NCBI GenBank assembly: GCA_002360495.1
Contig: DEQO01000095.1
Span: 1-64,000 of the forward strand
Direction: 5' to 3'
Length of the DNA stretch: 64,000 nucleotides
DNA from: Flavobacteriales bacterium UBA3364
Lineage (GTDB): Bacteria > Bacteroidota > Bacteroidia > Flavobacteriales_F > PHOS-HE28
Part shown: piece by piece, positions 45,701 to 53,238 of the stretch
Layout: every line of letters begins with the position of its first letter
How positions within the stretch are numbered: the stretch's first letter is position 1
Position numbers and translations under genes: made by a program
Notes under the pieces: generated by a model
What the model saw: only the letters and a program-made list of their open reading frames with translations
Databases searched by the model: none
What the model was told of the DNA's origin: nothing

Positions 45701-46704
45701 CCACTTTCATCCCGCTCGGTCAACAACCGCCTGTCCACCAGTTCCTGCAATAGCCTTTGCAGATCGGCGACTTCCATGGGTTGCCCCATAGCCTTCATCC
45801 AGCCTTCGGCCTCCGGATCGGTGAGCGGGCGCTTGGTGCCTTGATCGGAAACAAAGGCTTTCAATAAAGCCTCGGCTTTTCGTGGGTCGCTGCATTGACC
45901 GATCTGTTCATCGAGCAGATCCCCAAGGACATCATCGAGTTGGCCGATGCGCTCCAAGAGTGCGGTGCTGAAGGGTTCCTGGCCTTCGCGCTTCTTCCAA
46001 CACTGGTCCAACAGGACCTGCACGTAGGAAAGCTCCACTCCACTTCCATCCACGCTCAGCCGGTCCAACAAGGCCGATGAGAATCCTGCTTCCACCGGAA
46101 TACCTGCGCTTGCGCACAACTTCTCCACGACATCGGCCGCACGCCTGCGTGGCATGCGCTCCACGCGCATGCGATGCTCCAGGATCGACGGTACCTGTTC
46201 CTCGAAGGCTGTGAACTGGGCGAGGTATTCTTCGCGAACGATGAAGAGCAATCGAACGTGCCGCTCCTGTTCGATCAGCGCTCGCGCTGTGTTGATGAAG
46301 GTCTGCTGCTCCTCTTCATCACCGAATATGAAGAGTTCCTCAAATTGGTCAAAAAGGAGGTAGACCGGAACGAAGTGGTCCAAATACAGGTTGTGGACCA
46401 ACTCCAATGTATCGTTGCTCACACCAGGCGTCAGTACCGCCGCGCGCAGTTCGCTGACGAGGCTCGCATTCAGGTCGCCTCCCCGGCGGATCACAATGGG
46501 TAACCAGTCGCTTTCATCGAACCGGGACCGCAGGCCGCATTGGATAAGCGAGGTCTTGCCCGTACCTGAGCGGCCGTAGACAACCAACGTCTGCGCGTGG
46601 GTGCAACGGGCGTAGAGTTCATCCGTTTCCTGTTCACGACCGAAGAAGGTGGCGACATCCTCCTTCCCATAGCTGTCCAGGAACTTGAACGGGCTCGGGT
46701 TCAT
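42739..46704 (-). CDS. nSTAND-type NTPase with a membrane helix and propeller-like C-terminus
   Basis: A 1,321-residue protein. The N-terminus PSPFKFLDSYGKEDVATFFG, then RE, is the opening of the nSTAND1 group. Walker A is GRSGTGKTS (44-52) and Walker B is LLFDQFEEL (116-124, Asp119); RLLFIVREEYL is the sensor strand. A winged-helix-like region follows (GVELSYVQVLLDQCWKK). One membrane helix lies at about 425-445 (MVAGLLGLMAAGGLFTL). Next comes the helical stretch SVRLVQRSEELVDSDPQAAYLLAERAWAL, seen between the NTPase and WD40 repeats in relatives. The last 800 residues look like degenerate beta-propeller repeats and would face the periplasm. STAND proteins oligomerise on sensing a trigger and activate effectors. 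Its start overlaps the HEPN-like gene stop by 4 bases. Confidence 0.88.
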   Translation of the reverse strand: MNPSPFKFLDSYGKEDVATFFGREQETDELYARCTHAQTLVVYGRSGTGKTSLIQCGLRSRFDESDWLPIVIRRGGDLNASLVSELRAAVLTPGVSNDTLELVHNLYLDHFVPVYLLFDQFEELFIFGDEEEQQTFINTARALIEQERHVRLLFIVREEYLAQFTAFEEQVPSILEHRMRVERMPRRRAADVVEKLCASAGIPVEAGFSSALLDRLSVDGSGVELSYVQVLLDQCWKKREGQEPFSTALLERIGQLDDVLGDLLDEQIGQCSDPRKAEALLKAFVSDQGTKRPLTDPEAEGWMKAMGQPMEVADLQRLLQELVDRRLLTERDESGRHELRHDALAARIFERITKVEKEVADVRSFVTQAHKQFTKRGQRLAQADLDYLRPYKHQLHLPDAEERFVEEAFNDELDREKRARRKRRWMVAGLLGLMAAGGLFTLRTVDTLARERRMSESVRLVQRSEELVDSDPQAAYLLAERAWALDTTVNAERALLRAYNSLFTEIARFNGTAVLVAPDHRSFVSIDPLNSFSLCGTNGRVIFTHQLVRPPRIGVKYVADGRYLLSEDSTVNIFDLTGKVLFHCPLDLWHSYNDHRVFTARFGDSLLLDHEGSILRYPLPPRLRKDLGPSIASRAEGVTAGGLIYFVDRDSLFIWDPSDRETLRGWGHSALMPIEKVIFSENVMEVEDRVFMLTVKGLECVDLRSGTASLTLDTGEPGVIQGMGRGILVRAGGELSDPVVYDLNRASRRPRSFKGYFRRYFPATGNVLLNTSDGTHGQYSLVDTTGRVVLRTNGRLIGNAYDQWYLARDHFVVVSEATVGEDSVRVYRSDGALAWSVVVPKITPHLWEERPSLTFDEVGDSVTVCYFHTAVINGRSLQECRMLRNGRTIFYTTKEPFYFYWDQFVFNVLGADRVLLSRWRDGFSLFEPLAAGPLFPAAVQDDGTWEEEFSPFETGGAGSYRFSGGPDDLRIHLLVQKADSLRSLELKVEEPGMLEALKVCTRKHGLFSANGDYFMLWVEMGPLVQGDRDLIWNTSNGSLAETKWTRGEVAYTRQAGIAPNEWLIRNDSLLVLDGSLKELLWSVALDSMTRLPGTGQETIAVFGGVNGRFRVVDLKTRSVRDVIIDTALLDAEFRSQMRTSRIPRMVVENDSTMDLITWGAFPPRIQRIVNGKPRNVVTVSGYLSIDPYGDDLYADVNNSTVHRAFDDAEYFGNFTRSLFRFDTRPGGDLELVPVSRKGIVGHESEASTFRISRYDVPLFEGWMPSFARFDEHRAISSHRLFDHREVFPKDAATVIQYVREKKTYGEFWKHMDTEALFKEPE

Positions 46705-47735
46705 GATGCCGGAGTGAGCGTGGCCATCATGTCCTGGAACTCGGCGACCAGCTGTGCGTAGTTGCTCAAGGCGCGTAGATCGCTGCGTTCCGTTGCTTCA
46801 GCACCGCTGTAGAAGATGTCCCCTTCACGAAACTTGCTGAACAGGAAAACATCCTTGCGCAAGGCGAGCTTCTCCTTGGTATCGATCTGTTCCCCGTGCG
46901 TATCGATCACCAGCGGCGATAGATTGAGGTACTCCTCCACGTTCTTCATGCCCTTGAGCAAGAGCACGGCATTGCTTTCGGTGAACGTGGGGTTCTTGAG
47001 GTCCTGTGTCTTGAAATCGCTGTCACCGCTGTTGAGCACATCGATGCGGTGATCGAAGACAGCCGGGTGGTATTGCTGCTTCTGCACCTTGATGTCGCGC
47101 ACCGAGACCAGCTTGTACTTGGAGAAGAAAGCCAGTTTGGTGAGCAATGAGATGATGCGTTCGTTGGCCATCACACAACGGCGTTGCACTTCCTCGCCCG
47201 TGAGGTTCACCTGGTAGTGGCCCATTTCGTTGCGTTCGGGCACCCAGCCATCGAGTTCATCACAGAACTTGTCGGTGACGAGCGTGCCGATCTCCGCCAC
47301 GAACCATTGGCTGTCCGTGGTCTTCCAGATGCGCGCGATCTGGCGCACCATCCAGGTGAGGTTGCCAAGGCTCACCAAGGGCGCACGGCGTTGGAATTCG
47401 TTGACGAAGGATGCTGGCAAGGGAAAGGGTTTCTCCTTGCGTGCCTTCCACAATTGGGCCAACATCACGAAGGCCAGGAACTGTACCGATCGTTCGAAGG
47501 TGCGGAAGAGTTGATCGAGCCGTCGGCGGTCGGGCTCGCGCATACTGCCGCTCAACAGCCGACGTACTTCGATCCCGATGGGCCAAGGGAAGTTGCGGAT
47601 GATCTGATCACCCAGGAGCCGGATGTCGATGTCCCCTTCATCGTCCCCCAGGTCCGCCAACGCAGCCAGCTGAGGCCGGTGTACGGCCATGGCCTTGAAG
47701 ACCTGTTGGGCGAGCGCATCATTCAAGGTGTTCAT
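46701..47735 (-). CDS. soluble protein with an RX4H (HEPN-like) motif
   Basis: A 344-residue, mostly helical protein without membrane segments. Around residue 168 it reads VPERNEMGHYQV: Arg168, Asn169 and His173 fit the RNxxxH pattern of HEPN ribonucleases, and the surrounding helices (LVTDKFCDELDGW, VMANERIISLLTKLAFF) suit such a bundle. HEPN domains are common RNA-cutting effectors in defence, but assignment on one motif is tentative. The first 68 codons and the 51 bases before the start are duplicated upstream at 50282-50536. It lies between a TPR gene and the STAND gene and is coupled to the latter. Confidence 0.6.
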   Translation of the reverse strand: MNTLNDALAQQVFKAMAVHRPQLAALADLGDDEGDIDIRLLGDQIIRNFPWPIGIEVRRLLSGSMREPDRRRLDQLFRTFERSVQFLAFVMLAQLWKARKEKPFPLPASFVNEFQRRAPLVSLGNLTWMVRQIARIWKTTDSQWFVAEIGTLVTDKFCDELDGWVPERNEMGHYQVNLTGEEVQRRCVMANERIISLLTKLAFFSKYKLVSVRDIKVQKQQYHPAVFDHRIDVLNSGDSDFKTQDLKNPTFTESNAVLLLKGMKNVEEYLNLSPLVIDTHGEQIDTKEKLALRKDVFLFSKFREGDIFYSGAEATERSDLRALSNYAQLVAEFQDMMATLTPAS

Positions 47736-47786
47736 GGAATGGTGGAGACTGAGAACAAGGTAGCGAAAGGGATGCCGATCATTCCA
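47532..47786. repeat. direct repeat, copy A (255 bp)
   Basis: Matches 50282-50536 in the same orientation with 7 mismatches in 255 bases (97%). It covers the first 68 codons of the RX4H gene, the intergenic gap, and the last bases of the upstream TPR gene. The 113 bases at 47674-47786 are identical in both copies. Confidence 0.95.
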
Positions 47787-50130
47787 GACGGAATTCCTTG
47801 AGCACGTCCTCCCGGCCCTGGCGTTGTGCCTCTTCCTTCAGTTCCTTCATCGTATCAGTGGCGGTATCATTGCGTTGAGCAGGATCGGACGGCAGAAGGC
47901 GTGCGCATTCCAGGAGAAAATCAAGCGCCAATTGATCCTGTCCCTTCTGTTTCGCGATCCGATAGCGGTAGTACAAAGCCCTGTCGAAGGGGTGGATCCT
48001 GAGTGCTCGCTCGAACTCCAGATCCCCTTCGTCCAATTGACCATCCTTGAACAGGGCGATCCCCAGCACGGTCCGAGCCGTGCCCATCTCCCGGTGCTCC
48101 TCGCCAAAACTGACGGCATATGCGGCGATAGCCGCCCTCCCCTCCCGGATGGCGTTCGGATACTCTTCCATATCCAGATAGGCCGTCGCCTTGTTCTTAC
48201 GCAGCAAAGCCTCATCTGCGTTGGGTAGGCTGTCATTCAACCCAACGACCCGCAATGCCAGGTCATAGTGGACCAACGCGGAGTCCGGCCGGCCGGACCA
48301 GAGGTAGGTCTTGGCGATGGAATTGTGGATGTTCATGAGAAACGGGTGCTCGGGTCCGAGCGCATCAATGGTGATGCTCCGAGCCTCTGAAAGAACCCGT
48401 AGAGCATCGATCGTCCGTTCCTGCTGGATATATACACCTCCAAGCGAGACAAGGGCACTGGCCAACCTCGGATGAACCCCACCGAGCAAGGCGCGCATAC
48501 GCTCGACGACATCCGCAAGGAGTGAACCCGCCTCCTCCCATTTCTCCAGGTCCTTCCAACAGGTTGCCCGATTCGCGTCGATCATGAGCACAGTCGGGTG
48601 ATCTTCCGGAGATGATAGCAATTGCTGGTTGCGCGCTTCGGTGAGCAATTCCAGGGCCCTTTCGGAGTTCCACAGATCCGCATGATAGAGTCCCACGTTA
48701 TTCAGCGCAGCGATCAGTTCAGGCGCACCCGGCTTGTCGATGGTCTTGAGAAGCTCCAGCGATCGCTCACCCATGCTCAGCGCACTATCGAGCCTTCCCT
48801 TCTGTACATAGGCATTCGCCAGGGTCATCCAACCGCGAGCCTCGAAACGGATATCCGGCGGGTCGGCCGATCGGGCCTGCTCCACCAATTCGGTCGCTTG
48901 CAGGAGCACCTCATCGTAGTGCCCCATTTCGTCCAGTGCCTCTATTAAACTGAACCGCGCGAGCAAGCGGGAACTCGCATCAACTTCCGCCTTGCCGTAC
49001 GCCAGATCGAGGGCCGCGCGGGCCTCTTCAAGGGCCGGCTCGTAGTCACCACGGTCCCGGAGCAGTTGCGACTTCGTCGTAAGCAGGCTAATACGGTCGT
49101 CGGATAAGGAATCGGTCGATCTTGATCGCAGTTGAATGGCCTGATCGATCCATTGAAGACCAAGGTCGAAGCGCCCCATCAGTTTGTGTACATAAGCCCG
49201 CTCCGAGGCGAGGTGGATCCTTCTTTCCAGGTCACACTGTTCAGTCTGTTCCTCACAGATCATCGTAATACGTTCAAGCGCCGTCAGGGCATCCGCATAA
49301 CGCAAGGTGGTCTGGAGCATGTCCACCCGCAGCTCATAGGCGTCCAGTACATCCCGAATGGCCTTATCTGCCGCTGCGACCAAACGCTCACCGCGCTCCC
49401 GGTCGGTCACTGCGATCCTTAATTCACCATCAAGTACGGCCGTATCCAGAAGCGCCATGGTCTCGCTGATACGCCCGCTCCGGAAAGCGGTCAGTGCCCG
49501 GCGGTACCGCTCAGAAGCCACATCAAGATCAACCCGGGCGAATCGCGAGGCGAGATCCATTATCTGTTCAAGGGCCGCTTCGCGTTCGATCTCGAGCACT
49601 TGCATCGCCTCCGAAAGATCCTCCGCATGTTGATGACCGGACCGTTCAAACTCACTCAAGCGGTCGGCCAGGGAGCGCTGCGCATCCCGCAAGCGATCCA
49701 GTTCCTGTTGATGACGTCGTTCCAGTTCGCCAACGGCCACGCCGTGATACTCGAGCTGAGCGGCAGTCAATCGTTCTGGGGAAGTCATGACCACCCGTAC
49801 CGACGCTTGAGCACCAACGGTGATCCGGCGCAAAGCATCAGGATCCAAGGGGATCAGACCGGTCGCGTTCACGGTCACTTGCACCTGCGCACCTGGCGGC
49901 ACCTCCTTGAACTGCATAGTGAACCGGCCTTCCCTATCACTGGTCGTTGCTCTTGCCTGAGGAGCTCGGAGCGATGCGCCGACCACAGGGACTACGCGGC
50001 CAGTCTCCGCGAGGCCATTATGCAGGACCACTACACCCATGAGGTCCAAACCTTGTGCACGGCCAGTGCCGCAAGAGAGACAGAACAGGAAGAGCAGGCC
50101 GTACCGGAACGATGCAGGATAATACATCAT
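47779..50130 (-). CDS. secreted TPR protein, paralogue 6
   Basis: A 783-residue protein with a signal peptide (YGLLFLFCLSCGTGRAQ). The N-terminal carboxypeptidase-regulatory-like domain is the most diverged of the six (LDLMGVVVLHNGLAETGRVV) but keeps RAPQARATTSDREGRFTMQF. A coiled coil (about 120-190), the IRDVLDAYELRVDML junction and KLC-type TPRs follow, such as GAPELIAALNNVGLYHADLW and LGPEHPFLMNIHNSIAKTY. The tail is QGREDVLKEFRLE. It is bracketed by 255-bp direct repeats and so may be a recent insertion of a duplicated cassette. Adjacent MM start codons lie at 50130 and 50127. Confidence 0.85.
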   Translation of the reverse strand: MMYYPASFRYGLLFLFCLSCGTGRAQGLDLMGVVVLHNGLAETGRVVPVVGASLRAPQARATTSDREGRFTMQFKEVPPGAQVQVTVNATGLIPLDPDALRRITVGAQASVRVVMTSPERLTAAQLEYHGVAVGELERRHQQELDRLRDAQRSLADRLSEFERSGHQHAEDLSEAMQVLEIEREAALEQIMDLASRFARVDLDVASERYRRALTAFRSGRISETMALLDTAVLDGELRIAVTDRERGERLVAAADKAIRDVLDAYELRVDMLQTTLRYADALTALERITMICEEQTEQCDLERRIHLASERAYVHKLMGRFDLGLQWIDQAIQLRSRSTDSLSDDRISLLTTKSQLLRDRGDYEPALEEARAALDLAYGKAEVDASSRLLARFSLIEALDEMGHYDEVLLQATELVEQARSADPPDIRFEARGWMTLANAYVQKGRLDSALSMGERSLELLKTIDKPGAPELIAALNNVGLYHADLWNSERALELLTEARNQQLLSSPEDHPTVLMIDANRATCWKDLEKWEEAGSLLADVVERMRALLGGVHPRLASALVSLGGVYIQQERTIDALRVLSEARSITIDALGPEHPFLMNIHNSIAKTYLWSGRPDSALVHYDLALRVVGLNDSLPNADEALLRKNKATAYLDMEEYPNAIREGRAAIAAYAVSFGEEHREMGTARTVLGIALFKDGQLDEGDLEFERALRIHPFDRALYYRYRIAKQKGQDQLALDFLLECARLLPSDPAQRNDTATDTMKELKEEAQRQGREDVLKEFRLE

Positions 50131-50197
50131 GGTTGGGCGGATGATTACGCGACCTGAATTTAAGTGTATACCCCGTATCCAGGCCCTCGCCGTAGAA

Positions 50198-50485
50198 CTA
50201 CCGAATAAGGCGCAAGCCCTTGGGGCTATCCCAGGCCTTGAGCCTCGAAGTCCCCGCTCCGCTCGGTGTGGCCCCGACCAAGGGCTCGCGCATACTGCCG
50301 CTCAACAGCCGGCGTACTTCGATCCCGATGGGCCAAGGGAAGTTGCGGATGATCTGATCACCCAGGAGCCGGATGTCGATGTCCCCTTCATCGTCCCCCA
50401 GATCCGCGATCGCGGCCAACTGCGGCCGGTGTACGGCCATGGCCTTGAAGACCTGTTGGGCGAGCGCATCATTCAAGGTGTTCAT
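50198..50485 (-). pseudogene. truncated copy of the RX4H gene 5' end
   Basis: This 95-codon frame starts with the same 68 residues as the RX4H protein (one substitution, Ala to Ile-type change in QLAALADLG), through RRLLSGSMREP, then runs into 27 unrelated residues (LVGATPSGAGTSRLKAWDSP) and stops. It lacks the RX4H motif and is probably non-functional, although the frame could still be translated after the TPR gene. Confidence 0.85.
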
Positions 50486-50536
50486 GGAATGGTGGAGACT
50501 GAGAACAAGGTAGCGAAAGGGATGCCGATCATTCCA
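50282..50536. repeat. direct repeat, copy B (255 bp)
   Basis: Second copy of the 47532-47786 sequence, 2,750 bases away in the same orientation. Recombination between the copies would delete the 783-residue TPR gene and restore a clean junction between the 902-residue TPR gene and the intact RX4H gene. Confidence 0.95.
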
Positions 50537-53237
50537 AGCCGAATTCCTGCAAAAGGTCCTTCCGATCCAACTCACGCGCCAGCATGTCCACAGCGGCCCG
50601 TGCCTCCTCCCCTTGCTTGACGAACGGTGATGGTTCCGAAGCCCGCAACCGCAAGCAATTCGCGCCGTGGTCCAATGCTTTGGTGCGTTCGTTGGACTGC
50701 ATGGCAATGAGGTGTGCGTACCAGTACATGTAACTCGCCGGGGCGGTGGCGATGGCCAGTTCGATCTCCTTGGAGGCCGGCTCATACGCCCCACTATCGT
50801 ACAGCGTCTTCGCCAACGCCGCATGCCCGAATCCAAGGCGACCCTTGGCCGCCGGTATCCGTTCGATGAGCTCCAAGGCTTCATGGTGAACGGTGATGGC
50901 CCGCTCATACTCCTTGTTCGCTGCCAGGATCTGTGCAAAGCGGATATACCAATCGACCATCAGCGCGCTCTCTGCATCGGGGCCCGTCCGCATGGTGGCG
51001 ATCCCTTCCTCGGCCATGCGCACTGCTTCGGCACCACGCCCGGCCCGTGCCCGGTAAAGCGCTGCGCTTTGTCTGGTGACGACCGTCTGCAAATTTCCGG
51101 CCCCGAACGTTGCTGCATAAGCGGTGTAAGCGAGGTCCAGATAGTGGACCGCACTGTCGAGCACATCGGTGCGCGTGTTGATCACACCCATGCTCTGGTA
51201 CACGTTCGCTACATCGGGATGCTGGTTCCCGACGATCGGGACGAGGATCGCAAGGGCACGCCGATCCATGGCCATGGCCTCATCGTACGAACCGCCCTGG
51301 CTCAACGCCGTAGCCATGTTACCGTAGAGCAAGCCCACGGCATGGTTCTCCTCACCGATGGAATTTCTCCAGATCCCCAATGCACGCCTGTAATACACCA
51401 AAGCGCTGTCGCGCATGCCCATGCGCCAGAAGTTGACACCGATCGTATTGTATCCGCTTGCGGTATTCTGGTGACCCGGACCGTAGAGTTGGACAGCCAT
51501 TTCCACGGCCGCGCGCATGTGCGTCCCGGCTTCCGGGAAACGTCGGGCCTGGCCCAGCAGCTCGCCCATCATGAGGTGTGACTCGGCACGATCGGTCGTG
51601 ACCTCACCAGGTGCAGCAGGATCCTCCTGCAGGCAGTACGTGAACTCGGCGATGGCACCATCCACATCGCCCATGGCCTGGAGTTCCTTTCCGATGATCC
51701 CATGGGTGTGCTTGATCATGGGATGCATCGGGTCCATGGTACGTGATCGGATGGTCAAGGCTTGTCGAGCAGCATCCAAGGCCTCCTTGAATTTACCCTG
51801 GGAGGACAAGATCCCGTTGAGCATTTCGTACGCACTGGCCAACCGTGGATCGTCGGGTGACAAGCTTGCCTCAGCAAGGCGAAGACCACGTTCCACATGC
51901 ACGAAAGCGCTGTCGTATGCACCCGTGAGCATCAGTGAATGCCCAATGCTCGTTTCCACCTGCGATCGCCGAGCGCCGTTCGGATCCGTTCCGGTCAGCA
52001 ACAACGCGGACCGGAATTCAGTGAGCGCCTGTTCCGCACCACCGATCTTGTTGAGCAGTGCACCCTTGGTCATGTGGACCTGAAAGACCAGTTCCGGCTC
52101 GTTGGAGGCATCCTCCGCTAGGACGAACAACGCCGAGTCGGCATGGGCGATCCCCGCTGCATACCGAGACGCGTCCAGCAGAATGGTCGCCAGTTCGAGA
52201 TGCAGCGATGCCAACATGCGGCGCGGAACGGAAGGCACGGACCTCGCCAATTGCAGCGCTTCATGGACCCTGGCGATCGCCCCGTTGCGGTCACCCCCGC
52301 TATTGAGATCGACGGCGACATGGAGCAGCGCTTCCGCTTCATCCTGCGCGTCGAAAAGATCGGCCTGCTCCCGTACGATGCGCAAGATCTCCTGGTGTGC
52401 TGTGAGCATACCCCGGTGATCGAAGCGCGTACCGAGTACTTGGGCCTTTAGCTGATATCCGTCCACGACCTGTCGGATCGCAACACCGGCGCGTTCCATC
52501 AGTTCCGTGCCCGTCGCACGTTGATCCACGGCGAGCGCCATGTCCGCGTCCAATTCGGTGGGATCCAGCAACACGAGCACATCATCCATATCGCCGCGCA
52601 GCATGGCCTCATGTGCTCTCCGGTACCGATCCGAAGCAAGGTCGAGATCCACCAAGGCAAGATCGTGGGCCATGGCACTGATCTGTTCCATTGCACGTTC
52701 ACGTTGCAGCTCCAACTGCTCCATGGCGGCATGGAGGGTTGACACACTATCCTTTGCCTCGGCATTGAACCGTGCAAGTCGTTGGGTGAGCAATAGTGTC
52801 GTATCCCGCAACGCACTGAGGCCACGCTGGAAGCTCCGTTGCACGCTCTCCTGGCCAACGGCGTAGTACTTGGCCTGCATTTCAGCAAGCTGCTCCGGGT
52901 CGGCCATCACGACCATGAGTTCGGGAATGCGACCCAGCACAACATGATCGACCTCCTTGTTGTTCACCACCACCAGGCCGGGCTTCGCAATGGTGAAGCG
53001 GACGGCATCCCCGTTCTCCACACCGACGAACTCCATCTTGAATGCGCCGTTCACATCGGAAGAGACCGCCTTGGCGAACGGCGCGCGGATGCTGGCCCCG
53101 CTAACGAACTGGCGCGCCCCTGTCTCGTACTTGCTGTTCTGGATGGCGATGGTACCAGGAAGGGAGATGCTCTGGCCAAAGACACCTTGCAGCGCAACCA
53201 CACCGCACCAAATGATGGAGTTTCGCAGGCTCACCAT
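50529..53237 (-). CDS. secreted TPR protein, paralogue 5
   Basis: A 902-residue protein from the ATG at 53237 (MVSLRNSIIWCGVVALQGVFG), whose signal peptide ends near GVFGQ. A further 51 upstream residues are open but lie antisense-like within the preceding gene. The N-terminal domain reads LPGTIAIQNSKYETGARQFV and ASIRAPFAKAVSSDVNGAFK. A coiled coil, IRQVVDGYQLKAQVLG and about ten KLC-type TPRs follow (for example HQNTASGYNTIGVNFWRMGM). The tail is LDRKDLLQEFGLE. Its start is 1 base past the stop of paralogue 4. Confidence 0.88.
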   Translation of the reverse strand: MVSLRNSIIWCGVVALQGVFGQSISLPGTIAIQNSKYETGARQFVSGASIRAPFAKAVSSDVNGAFKMEFVGVENGDAVRFTIAKPGLVVVNNKEVDHVVLGRIPELMVVMADPEQLAEMQAKYYAVGQESVQRSFQRGLSALRDTTLLLTQRLARFNAEAKDSVSTLHAAMEQLELQRERAMEQISAMAHDLALVDLDLASDRYRRAHEAMLRGDMDDVLVLLDPTELDADMALAVDQRATGTELMERAGVAIRQVVDGYQLKAQVLGTRFDHRGMLTAHQEILRIVREQADLFDAQDEAEALLHVAVDLNSGGDRNGAIARVHEALQLARSVPSVPRRMLASLHLELATILLDASRYAAGIAHADSALFVLAEDASNEPELVFQVHMTKGALLNKIGGAEQALTEFRSALLLTGTDPNGARRSQVETSIGHSLMLTGAYDSAFVHVERGLRLAEASLSPDDPRLASAYEMLNGILSSQGKFKEALDAARQALTIRSRTMDPMHPMIKHTHGIIGKELQAMGDVDGAIAEFTYCLQEDPAAPGEVTTDRAESHLMMGELLGQARRFPEAGTHMRAAVEMAVQLYGPGHQNTASGYNTIGVNFWRMGMRDSALVYYRRALGIWRNSIGEENHAVGLLYGNMATALSQGGSYDEAMAMDRRALAILVPIVGNQHPDVANVYQSMGVINTRTDVLDSAVHYLDLAYTAYAATFGAGNLQTVVTRQSAALYRARAGRGAEAVRMAEEGIATMRTGPDAESALMVDWYIRFAQILAANKEYERAITVHHEALELIERIPAAKGRLGFGHAALAKTLYDSGAYEPASKEIELAIATAPASYMYWYAHLIAMQSNERTKALDHGANCLRLRASEPSPFVKQGEEARAAVDMLARELDRKDLLQEFGLE

Positions 53238-53238
53238 C

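Noticed and set aside
47532..50536. The 255-bp repeats as ends of an insertion sequence
   Set aside because: No transposase, terminal inverted repeats or target duplication; the repeat is part of a coding sequence and its upstream gap.
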